Shown: positions 38,308 through 46,530 of the stretch, in pieces | Position numbering within the stretch: position 1 is the first letter of the stretch | Layout: each line of letters starts with the position of its first letter | Assembly: GCA_024637035.1 (NCBI GenBank) | Contig: JAGXFW010000024.1 | Location: 124,001-188,000 of the forward strand | From: Actinomycetes bacterium | Lineage (GTDB): Bacteria > Actinomycetota > Thermoleophilia > RBG-16-64-13 | Length of the DNA: 64,000 bases | Reading direction: 5' to 3' | The notes under the pieces: model-generated | The model's database searches: none | Told to the model about the DNA's origin: nothing | Seen by the model: the letters and a program-made list of their open reading frames with translations, nothing else | Made by a program: the position numbers and the translations under genes

Positions 38308-40848
38308 ATGGGACGCTCGCGGATGAAGCGAGGGGTTACGTTCGGGAGTCTCGCGGCCGCCCTGTTCCTGGTGGCTGTCGCGCTCGTTCCGTGGGATGCG
38401 GCCGCAACCGCGGCGGATCCAACCACCGGCGCGCAGAAGGCCGACCATCGTGGCGAGAGGGTGCTGCTGAAGTTCGACGGCACTCTCGATGGGGCGGAGC
38501 GGAGCGCACTGCTCGAACGATACTCACTCGAGGTCGAAGAGAGCCTCGATTCTATCGGCGCGCTCGTCGTCGCTCCCGCCGCGGCGAGCGGCACCGCCCG
38601 AGGCGAGGACATGGGAGGCGGCGGAGAGCTCTCTCTGAGCAGTCGGGCGGCCGGTCAGCCCGATCTGGACGCGTTGTCGAGGGAGCCCGGAGTAGCTTGG
38701 GCGGAACCCGACACGCTGTTCTACTTCGACAAAGTGCCCAACGACCCGGACTACGTCTACCAGTGGTACCTTCCGGCAGTCGGCCTGCCCACCGCTTGGG
38801 ATGTTTCCACCGGTGTGCCAACCACCATCGTGGCGGTTCTGGACACCGGTCTCGCCAACCACAATGAGTTCCTCGGCCGGGTGGTCTCTCCGCACAGTGT
38901 TATCAGGAAGCCACCGAACCAGAGCGATGTGACGGACCTCTTCGGTCACGGCACCGCGGTCGCAGCCGTCGTCGCAGCGCAGGGCGACAATGGTTCGCTG
39001 ATCAGCGGCACGGCATGGGGCGTGGGCATCATGCCGATCCACATCAGCAACGATGGCTCGGCGTACGCCTCAGACATGGCCCTCGCCATCGAGTACGCGG
39101 TGGATCACGGGGCGGATGTGATCAACATCTCCGCCGGTAGCGACAAGCGCAATGAGACCGTGGCGGCCGGCATCGCCTACGCCCAAGCCCACGACGTGCT
39201 GGTGGTGGCTGCGTCGGGGAACGGTAGTAGGAACGACCTCGTTCAGCATCCGGCCGCCCTTCCCGGGGTCGTCGCGGTGGGATCGATCGGAGAAAGCAAG
39301 GCGCGGAGCGCATTCTCGAACGGTGGGCCTGAGCTCGACCTCGTCGCCCCGGGGGAGAAGATCTTGACCTTGATCCCGCCTCACCCCGCCTACCCTAGCG
39401 ATCCATGGCTGGAGGGATTCGTGAGCGGCACGTCCTTCGCCACGCCGATCGTGAGCGGCGTCGCGGGGCTTATCAGGTCGGTGGCTCCGAGCATGAGCGT
39501 CAAACGCATGGCCGAGCTTCTGTCATACACCGCGGCAGACCTCGGGCCGACGGGTTGGGACCAAGGCTACGGTGACGGGCTCGTCGATGCCGGCTCCGCC
39601 CTCGTCTCTGCGGTCGACACGACGCTACCCGAGGTCGCCTTCCTCTCACCAGCGCCCGGTGTCACGGTGGGCGGCGACGTCTTGGTCTCCATGGAGATCT
39701 TCGATGCGGTTGGCGTGGTGCGGCTAGAGATCCGCTCCAACGGGAAGCCTCTGGGCTCCTTCGTTCCACGGGCCCCCAACCCGGGCACCTGGGACATGGC
39801 GAAATGGGGCCCCTGGATGGTGAACTCGATGAAGTCGCCGATCAAGTTCGTCTACGACACGAATGGCGATACTCACGATTCGTTGGTGACGATAGAGGCG
39901 AAGGCGTCAGACGCGGCCGGCAACAGCCGCACCGCCAAGGTGACGGTGAGGATCAACAACAGGCCCCCACTGACATACACCACCCTCACCGGCGCCGACC
40001 GCTACGAGACCGCCATCCTGGTCTCCAAGCAGGCCTACCCCTCCGGGGCTCCCGCGGTCTGCGTGGTCAAAGGCGACGACTTCCCCGACGCCCTCTCCGC
40101 CGCCCCCCTGGCCTACGCCTTCGGCGGCCCTGTCATCCTCACCCCCTCGGGTGGTCTCACCCCGGCCGTGAAAGCGGAGCTGCAACGTCTCAAGCCCGGG
40201 AAGGTCTTCTTCATCGGCCTCCCCGAGGCGGTACGGAGCAGCCTGGTGGATGCCGTCGGTAGTGCGGATATCGTCACCATCCGGGGAAAGGACCGCTACG
40301 AGACCGCCGCTCTGCTCGCCGCACAGCTGAAGACCAAGCTCGGCAAGGTGGAGAAGATCGTACTCGCCTCCGGGGATAGGTTCCCCGACGCCCTCTCCGT
40401 GGCCCCCATGGCCGCACGACAAGGCTGGCCCATCCTCCTCACTCCGCAAGCCGGACCGCTTCCCAAAGTCATCTCCTCCCAGATACAGGCCCTCGGTGCC
40501 ACCTCCGCCCTGGTGGTGGGCACCTACCTGAAGCCTTCCGGCATCTCGGTGACCTCCAAGATCGGCAAAGACCGCTACCACACCAGTGCCCTGGTAGCCG
40601 AGTACGGCACGAGCATGGGTCTCTCCTTCGCCCACCTGGCACTGGCCACGGGGGAGAATTATCCGGATGCGTTGGTGGCGGCGTCGTTGCTGGTTTCCGA
40701 CCAGGGGCTGCTGGTGCTCACCCGTTCCAGCGTGCTGCCGTCGTACACGAAGTCCCTACTGACCAGCCACCGCGCCAACATGGCGCGCATGGACTTCGTC
40801 GGCCTGCCCGCGGGAATCGTCTCCGAGGTCAAGACGCTGCTGAAGTGA
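38308..40848 (+). CDS. Secreted subtilase (S8) with C-terminal cell-wall-binding repeats
   Basis: The 846-residue protein has a signal peptide (about residues 1-33), an inhibitor-like propeptide region (about 45-130), and a subtilisin domain with the catalytic Asp in AVLDTG (near 178), His in FGHGTAVAA (near 214) and Ser in GTSFATP (near 376). A beta-sandwich linker follows (about 440-550). The final 290 residues hold three CWB2 repeats, each with a GxDRYxTA-like start (TGADRYETA, GKDRYETA, GKDRYHTS) and an FPDALS or YPDALV motif. CWB2 domains bind anionic wall polymers in Clostridioides, so the protease is probably wall-attached. The ATG follows GGAGGAGG. Confidence 0.92.
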   Translation: MGRSRMKRGVTFGSLAAALFLVAVALVPWDAAATAADPTTGAQKADHRGERVLLKFDGTLDGAERSALLERYSLEVEESLDSIGALVVAPAAASGTARGEDMGGGGELSLSSRAAGQPDLDALSREPGVAWAEPDTLFYFDKVPNDPDYVYQWYLPAVGLPTAWDVSTGVPTTIVAVLDTGLANHNEFLGRVVSPHSVIRKPPNQSDVTDLFGHGTAVAAVVAAQGDNGSLISGTAWGVGIMPIHISNDGSAYASDMALAIEYAVDHGADVINISAGSDKRNETVAAGIAYAQAHDVLVVAASGNGSRNDLVQHPAALPGVVAVGSIGESKARSAFSNGGPELDLVAPGEKILTLIPPHPAYPSDPWLEGFVSGTSFATPIVSGVAGLIRSVAPSMSVKRMAELLSYTAADLGPTGWDQGYGDGLVDAGSALVSAVDTTLPEVAFLSPAPGVTVGGDVLVSMEIFDAVGVVRLEIRSNGKPLGSFVPRAPNPGTWDMAKWGPWMVNSMKSPIKFVYDTNGDTHDSLVTIEAKASDAAGNSRTAKVTVRINNRPPLTYTTLTGADRYETAILVSKQAYPSGAPAVCVVKGDDFPDALSAAPLAYAFGGPVILTPSGGLTPAVKAELQRLKPGKVFFIGLPEAVRSSLVDAVGSADIVTIRGKDRYETAALLAAQLKTKLGKVEKIVLASGDRFPDALSVAPMAARQGWPILLTPQAGPLPKVISSQIQALGATSALVVGTYLKPSGISVTSKIGKDRYHTSALVAEYGTSMGLSFAHLALATGENYPDALVAASLLVSDQGLLVLTRSSVLPSYTKSLLTSHRANMARMDFVGLPAGIVSEVKTLLK

Positions 40849-40914
40849 CGGGAGCGTCGGCAGGGCGCGAGAGGCCTTCGCGCGCACAGCCGAGTGCTGA
40901 CCTCGCGGGCCTTC

Positions 40915-41931
40915 TCAGCGACGTGTCATGGAGACAGCTCGGCGGAGACGGTCCATGATCGCCACGCCGAGACCCGTCTCGGGAAGCGGCCGCGCGTAGA
41001 TCACGTCGAGTCCCCGCTCGTCCAGCCTGTGGAGAGCTGCGAAGAAGCGTGTCGCGGCTTGGCGAAGATCGCCCGAGTCCGACAACTCCTCCACCACGGC
41101 GAAGCGATCATCGTCCTTACCCCGCGTGAGCGTGAGCAGGCCCGCCGCGTCAAGGTCTGCAGTGGCCCCCGGCTCGCCTAGGAGCAGGGGCGTGCTGGGG
41201 GCGTAGTGAGCGTCCAGTTGCCCCGGTGCGGCGGGTCGCGAAGACGAGAGACGGCGGTCGATCACCCGGCCGAGCAGGGCTTCGATGTCTTCCACTGCGA
41301 TGGCTCCCGCCCTCAGCAAGGTGGGTGTATCTCCCGTGACGTCGATGATGGTCGACTCAAGACCGCGGTCGGCGGGGCCGCCGTCGAGGATGGCGTCGAT
41401 CCGGTCCCCGAGTCCCGCGGCCACGTGCTCCGCGGTGGTGGGGCTCAGCCGGCCGAACGGGTTGGCGCTGGGAGCCGCCACCGGAGTGCCCACGGCCTCG
41501 AGGAGGCGATGGGCTACGGGGTGCGCGGGCACCCGCACCGCCACGGTCTCCAATCCGGATGTGACGATGTCGGGCACGACTGCACGCCTGGGGAGCACGA
41601 GGGTGAGAGGACCCGGCCAGAAATGGCCGGCGAGAATCAGCGCGGTGGGCCCCATGTGTCCCACGGCATCCACCTGGGACACGTCGGCTACGTGGAGGAT
41701 CAGCGGATCGAAGTGTGGGCGCCGTTTGGCTTCGAAGATGCGGGCGCACGCAAGTGGGTCGAGGCCCAGGGCGCCAAGACCGTACACCGTCTCGGTGGGG
41801 AACGCCACCAGGCCACCGGCACGGATGATCTGGGCGGCCCGTTCGATGGCGTCGTCGCGCCGGGCGTCGAGCAGTTCGGCCCTGCGGGCCGGCCCGGTTG
41901 CATCGACCGTGTTGTCGGGTGGGGTGACCAT
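40915..41931 (-). CDS. L-threonylcarbamoyladenylate synthase, Sua5 type
   Basis: It makes threonylcarbamoyl-AMP from threonine, bicarbonate and ATP, for the t6A modification of tRNAs reading ANN codons. The N-terminal YrdC-like domain has GLVAFPTETVYGLGA, the KRRPHFDPLILHV segment, FWPGPLTLVL and PSANPFGRLSPTTAEHV; the Sua5-specific C-terminal domain follows a linker containing the PGQLDAHYAP motif. The 338-residue length confirms the long Sua5 form rather than TsaC. It directly follows the EamA-type gene with no gap. Confidence 0.93.
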   Translation of the reverse strand: MVTPPDNTVDATGPARRAELLDARRDDAIERAAQIIRAGGLVAFPTETVYGLGALGLDPLACARIFEAKRRPHFDPLILHVADVSQVDAVGHMGPTALILAGHFWPGPLTLVLPRRAVVPDIVTSGLETVAVRVPAHPVAHRLLEAVGTPVAAPSANPFGRLSPTTAEHVAAGLGDRIDAILDGGPADRGLESTIIDVTGDTPTLLRAGAIAVEDIEALLGRVIDRRLSSSRPAAPGQLDAHYAPSTPLLLGEPGATADLDAAGLLTLTRGKDDDRFAVVEELSDSGDLRQAATRFFAALHRLDERGLDVIYARPLPETGLGVAIMDRLRRAVSMTRR

Positions 41932-42873
41932 CTAGCCGGCGGCGATGGCAGACGCCCCAGCGAGTGCCAGGATCACCCCCGCCAACTGCTGCTTCTCCAG
42001 CCTCTCGTGCAACAACAAGTGCGCCAATCCCACCACGACTACGGCGGAGAGCGACGAGAGCACCGCGACAAGGCTGAGGAACCCACGTTCGGCCGCCAGG
42101 ATGAAAAGTACCGCCGCGGTGAGGTGCAGCGCGCCGGCCGAGACCGCACCCGCCCATACACCGGCCGACATGCGCGACGGGCGGGGATCGAGACGCTCGG
42201 TCCCGCTACCACCCGCTTCCCGGCGGCGAATCGAGCGCAACCCGTTGAGCGCCGCGATGGTTGCGAGCGTCGCCAGCGACGTGATGCGCGCGGCCACCGG
42301 CGGCCAGAGCGGGTCGTGCTTCGCTGCGGCGGCGATGCCTACGAGTATGAGTCCAAAACAGATCGCGGCCACCACGGCCAGACCGGCGGCGAGGGTGTTC
42401 CTCGGCCGGCGGGCATCGTGCGCCGGTGCTCCCACTTCCACGGTGCCCACGATGGTGGCGGTGCTGCCGCGCTGGTATACCGCGAACCCCACGCCCACGA
42501 ACACGAGCAGCATGCCCAGTGCTTGGATCGCGCTGGGCCGTTCTCCCGCTACCAACCCGAACACCACCGGCACCGCGCCACAAGTAGCTGCGATAGGGGC
42601 CACCACACTCATCGTGCCGACCGCGAGAGCCTCGAAGTAGGCGACCATCCCGATCGCCAGTGCCACCCCGCCGAGGAGCGCGGGCGCCTCGGCGCGCCAC
42701 CCGGGGAACGGGCGGTCCAGGAGGTAGAGGACTGATAGTCCGATCACGAAACCGGCGATCTGGCTCACGAACACGACGGACCAGGTGCGGCATCGGCGGC
42801 TGGCAAGCGCAGCCGCCATGTCGCCGATTCCCCAAGCCAGTGATGCGGAGAGTGCGATGATGGCAGCGGTCAC
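41932..42873 (-). CDS. EamA/DMT-family transporter
   Basis: The 313-residue product has ten hydrophobic segments in two five-helix halves, the layout of EamA exporters. The first half starts with LSASLAWGIGDMAAALASR and the second ends LLLHERLEKQQLAGVILALAGASAIAAG, matching the typical E-x-x-x-x-x-Q-x-x-G motif at the end of a repeat. A charged, disordered loop of about 25 residues (RRREAGGSGTERLDPRPSR region) sits between helices. Substrate unknown. It precedes the Sua5 gene on the same strand. Confidence 0.88.
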   Translation of the reverse strand: MTAAIIALSASLAWGIGDMAAALASRRCRTWSVVFVSQIAGFVIGLSVLYLLDRPFPGWRAEAPALLGGVALAIGMVAYFEALAVGTMSVVAPIAATCGAVPVVFGLVAGERPSAIQALGMLLVFVGVGFAVYQRGSTATIVGTVEVGAPAHDARRPRNTLAAGLAVVAAICFGLILVGIAAAAKHDPLWPPVAARITSLATLATIAALNGLRSIRRREAGGSGTERLDPRPSRMSAGVWAGAVSAGALHLTAAVLFILAAERGFLSLVAVLSSLSAVVVVGLAHLLLHERLEKQQLAGVILALAGASAIAAG

Positions 42874-43020
42874 GAGGTTGCTCGGTGTATTCGATGTCTC
42901 ACGGCCGGCCGCCTTGGGTAGTCCTCTTCACGTTCCGGACATGGTAGCACCGTCGCCTCGCCTTTCCGGGAGCGGCCCCCGTGATGTCGAACGAAGGACG
43001 TAGCTATACATGGCCCCCAT

Positions 43021-44319
43021 GTGCACGCTGTTCGCAAGCCTCGCGTCACGCCACCCGCGGCCCTTGGGCACCCGTTCGTCGCCGGCCGCGGATCGCGCCG
43101 TTCGCCGGACTCGCCCCCGGTGAGCCGTCTGCCCGGGCCTGCCCGGCGCACGGTGGGCTTGCTCGCGCTGTCTCAGGGCCTCGCTATGACGGGGAACTCC
43201 CTCGTCCTCTCGACCTCCGCGCTGGTGGGAGTCGCCCTCGCCACGAACCCGGCGTTGGCCACGCTGCCGGTCGCCCTCCAGTTCCTCTCGACGATGACCA
43301 GCACCATCCCGGCGTCGTTGTTGATGGGCAGGGTGGGGCGCCGCATCGGCTTCTTGCTCGGGGCGCTTCTTGGGGTGTCCGGAGCGGCGTTGGCGTCTGC
43401 CGCCCTCCTCACCGGACGTTTCTGGCTCTTCTGTGTCGCCGCGGTGATCTTGGGGACATTCAACGCTTTCGCGAACTACTACCGGTTTGCCGCTGTGGAC
43501 GCAGTAGGACGTGCGGCCGCGGGCCGCGCGGTGTCACTCGTACTCTTGGGCGGGGTGCTGGCCGCGTTCGCCGGTCCCAACGTCGCTACGATCACGAGGA
43601 CATGGGTGTCCTCGGCCGAGTTCGCCGGTTCGTATCTCTTCCTGATCGGGGTGTACGTCGCTGCCTTCCTGGTCTTGAGTTTTGTGAAGGTGCCCAAGGT
43701 CGAGAACGATCCCGCTGCCGAGCCGGCCAGGCCTTTGCGCGCGATAGCCGCGCAGCCCGCGTTGGTGGCGGCAGTCATCTCGGGGATGATGGGCTACGCG
43801 GTGATGTCGCTGGTGATGACCGCGACGCCGTTGGCGATGAAGGCCGACGCGCATGTGTTCAGCAGCACCGCGTTCGTGATCCAGTGGCACATCGTCGGTA
43901 TGTTCGCACCGTCATTCGTGACCGGACGCCTGATCGAGCGCTTCGGATTGATGCGCGTCATGTGGACGGGTGCCGCGCTGGAAGCGGCCTGTGTGTTCGT
44001 GAACCTCACCGGCGGCGGGATGGTGCGCTACTGGACGGCCCTGGTGCTCCTGGGCGTCGGCTGGAACTTCCTGTTCATCGGGGCCACCACTCTGCTCACT
44101 CGGGCTCACAGCGAGGCCGAGAAGTCCAAGACCCAGGGTATGAACGATTTCCTCGTCTTCTCGGCGGTGGCGGCCGCGTCTCTCTCCGCGGGCGGCCTGC
44201 AGCACACGTTCGGATGGGTGGGAGTGAACGTCGGGGCGATCCCCCTGATCATGATCACCGCGGGCTGTCTCGCGTGGTTCTCGCGCACATCCGCGCGCTC
44301 GCAGCCTCTGCCGGCCTGA
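43021..44319 (+). CDS. Major facilitator superfamily transporter
   Basis: The 432-residue protein has 12 predicted hydrophobic segments starting near residue 43. The MFS loop 2-3 motif is recognisable as MGRVGRRIGFLLGALLG, with a second copy in the C-terminal half (TGRLIERFGLMRVMWTG). The first 40 residues are basic and non-hydrophobic, so the real start could be a later GTG. A TATACA hexamer (43005-43010) just upstream may be a -10 box, which would give a very short leader. Substrate unknown. It is divergent from the EamA gene. Confidence 0.88.
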   Translation: MHAVRKPRVTPPAALGHPFVAGRGSRRSPDSPPVSRLPGPARRTVGLLALSQGLAMTGNSLVLSTSALVGVALATNPALATLPVALQFLSTMTSTIPASLLMGRVGRRIGFLLGALLGVSGAALASAALLTGRFWLFCVAAVILGTFNAFANYYRFAAVDAVGRAAAGRAVSLVLLGGVLAAFAGPNVATITRTWVSSAEFAGSYLFLIGVYVAAFLVLSFVKVPKVENDPAAEPARPLRAIAAQPALVAAVISGMMGYAVMSLVMTATPLAMKADAHVFSSTAFVIQWHIVGMFAPSFVTGRLIERFGLMRVMWTGAALEAACVFVNLTGGGMVRYWTALVLLGVGWNFLFIGATTLLTRAHSEAEKSKTQGMNDFLVFSAVAAASLSAGGLQHTFGWVGVNVGAIPLIMITAGCLAWFSRTSARSQPLPA

Positions 44320-44512
44320 CCGACCGATTCGGCTTCGTACCGTTCGACCTCCGGTGGGGGCCGGTCGACCGTCGTCAGGTTCCCTTTGGCGCCGCGCGGC
44401 GGTACGATATCCCCTCGGAAGGGACCCTTCACGCTCTCACCCCTCGCCGGGAGTGGTGCGCGACCAGAGCCTGTCGACAGGGCAGGCCACGGGTCCAACA
44501 GAGGAGGGGGAG

Positions 44513-44881
44513 ATGCGCGAGCCGTGGACACAGGTTCTCTTGGATGATCTCGTCGAGGAGCGGGATGACCTCTACGGATACTACGATCTCTCGAAGATCC
44601 TTCGACTCAACAAGCTCCGCGCCAACATCTTCCGTTTCCATCCAGGAGAGAAGATGGAGTATCACTCCCATCGGGAGCAAGAGGAGTTGTTCTTCGTCAT
44701 GGAAGGGAACTGCACGTTGGTGGTCGACGGTGTGCGGTCGGCATTGGGTCCCGGTTCACTCGTGCGCCTCGACCCACGGCCTCGACGCCAGATACGCAAC
44801 GAAGGTGAGCACGACTGCGTGTGGCTGGCGGTGGGCGCGCCCGGCATCGACAACGAGTGGGTCGAACACACCGAGGAGTAG
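44513..44881 (+). CDS. Small cupin-domain protein
   Basis: The 122-residue product is a single cupin barrel. Motif 1 reads MEYHSHREQEELFFVMEG (metal-binding His and Glu positions present) and motif 2 is GSLVRLDPRPRRQIRN, in which the usual His of motif 2 is not obvious. The ATG at 44513 has an excellent GAGGAGGGGGAG. Such proteins can be isomerases, dioxygenases or sugar-binding proteins; no function is assigned. It is followed by fba after 86 bases. Confidence 0.85.
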   Translation: MREPWTQVLLDDLVEERDDLYGYYDLSKILRLNKLRANIFRFHPGEKMEYHSHREQEELFFVMEGNCTLVVDGVRSALGPGSLVRLDPRPRRQIRNEGEHDCVWLAVGAPGIDNEWVEHTEE

Positions 44882-44967
44882 GTTCTGTCGAGCCGTATGC
44901 TTGACCGCTTGTCCCGCCGCGTGTTAGGAAGCAGGTAGCCACTTACCTCGAGAAGGAGGACCGTCCA

Positions 44968-45918
44968 GTGATCGTGACGACGAAAGAGTTGTTCGCGGCC
45001 GCATACGGCAACTACGCTGTCGGAGCCTACAACATCAACAACCTCGAGCAGGCTATGGGCCTCTTCAGAGGGAACCTGGACTCACGGGCACCGTTCATCA
45101 TCCAGATTTCGAAGGGCGCGCGTTCGTACACCGACAAGCGCATGCTCGAGGGCATCATCAGAGCGGCCGACGAGGTGTTCCCAGAAAGCATCTTCGCCGT
45201 CCACTTGGATCACGGCGACTACGAAGCCGCCATGGACTGTATCGAGAGCGGCTTCTACTCGAGCGTCATGATCGACGCCTCCGCCGAGCCCCTCGCCGAG
45301 AACATCCGCATCACGCGGGAGATCGTGGAGGCCGCGCATGCCAAGGGCATAGTCGTGGAAGCCGAGCTCGGCCAATTGGGTGGGGTGGAAGAGCACGTGC
45401 AGGTGGAAGAGAAGAACGCCCACCTCACCGATCCTGCCGAAGCGCTCGAATTCGTCGAGGGCAGCGGCTGTGACAGCCTTGCTGTGGCGATCGGTACGTC
45501 TCACGGAGCCTACAAGTTCTCGGGCGATCAAGCACTGCGTCTCGACGTGCTTGCTCAGATACAGGAGCGGTTGCCGGGCTTCCCGTTGGTCATGCACGGC
45601 TCGTCGTCGGTGCCTGCTGAGGAAGTGAAGCGCATCAACGAGGCCGGAGGGACGCTGGGCGGCACGAAGGGCGTCGACGAGGACGATTTCGCGAAGGCGG
45701 TCCCGCTGGGCGTCACCAAGGTCAACATCGATACCGACGGCCGACTCGTATGGACGCGGGTCCATCGCGAGTTCTTCCGCGACAAGCCCGAGAAGTTCGA
45801 CCTGAGGGACCCCGGCAAGGTGTTCATGGCCGAGTATGCCAAGTTCATCGCCCATAAGAACGAGAAGCTCGGTTCGGCCGGACGACTGGACGAAGTGCGG
45901 GAGATGCTGGCTCCCTAG
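44968..45918 (+). CDS. fba: Fructose-bisphosphate aldolase, class II
   Basis: This zinc enzyme splits fructose 1,6-bisphosphate to DHAP and glyceraldehyde 3-phosphate, or runs in reverse. The 316-residue protein has the zinc and catalytic motifs VHLDHGDYEAAMDCI, VEAELGQLGGVEEHV, AVAIGTSHGAYKF and VMHGSSSVPAEE, and the KVNIDTDGRLVW segment that binds the phosphate. The GTG follows GAAGGAGGA. A TTGACC at 44901 with a weak -10 (TAGGAA) may be its promoter. A strong terminator lies 60 bases downstream, so fba is probably monocistronic. Confidence 0.94.
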   Translation: MIVTTKELFAAAYGNYAVGAYNINNLEQAMGLFRGNLDSRAPFIIQISKGARSYTDKRMLEGIIRAADEVFPESIFAVHLDHGDYEAAMDCIESGFYSSVMIDASAEPLAENIRITREIVEAAHAKGIVVEAELGQLGGVEEHVQVEEKNAHLTDPAEALEFVEGSGCDSLAVAIGTSHGAYKFSGDQALRLDVLAQIQERLPGFPLVMHGSSSVPAEEVKRINEAGGTLGGTKGVDEDDFAKAVPLGVTKVNIDTDGRLVWTRVHREFFRDKPEKFDLRDPGKVFMAEYAKFIAHKNEKLGSAGRLDEVREMLAP

Positions 45919-45977
45919 AAAGCGCCTGGGCGGAGCGTTGGCCCCGGCTCACGGGGATCTTCTGCCGCATCTCGTCG

Positions 45978-46010
45978 ACACCGGGGGCCTCGCGGCCCCC
46001 GGTGTTTGTT
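45978..46010 (+). terminator. Rho-independent terminator of fba
   Basis: A perfect 12-bp stem (ACACCGGGGGCC, 45978-45989, with 45994-46005) closes a TCGC loop and is followed by TTGTT. Confidence 0.88.
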
Positions 46011-46052
46011 CGCCTGGACATGATGCTCCGCTCACGGATGGACGGAGGTCTA

Positions 46053-46082
46053 TTGGTCACGTGGCCCACGGAGCGATATCGT
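46053..46082 (+). promoter_or_regulatory. Possible promoter of the PII gene
   Basis: TTGGTC (46053-46058) and TATCGT (46077-46082) are 18 bases apart, about 70 bases before the PII start. No sigma-54 element is visible nearby. Confidence 0.35.
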
Positions 46083-46155
46083 GCTGGCATCAGCGACCAT
46101 TCCCCGGCTGTTGTGGGGTTGTTGACCTGCGCCGTCCCCGTCTGAGGAGGAGTAG

Positions 46156-46494
<339 letters not shown>

Positions 46495-46530
46495 ATCGAT
46501 ACAGCCGTGGTGCGGGAGGGGCGGCTCGCG

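Noticed and set aside
41206-42735. A 509-codon plus-strand frame over the Sua5 and EamA genes
   Set aside because: The minus strand encodes two complete recognised proteins in this interval; the plus frame is low-complexity and has no ribosome binding site.
42981-44927. A 648-codon plus-strand frame through the MFS and cupin genes
   Set aside because: It is out of frame with the MFS and cupin coding sequences, both of which have clear motifs and, for the cupin, an excellent ribosome binding site.
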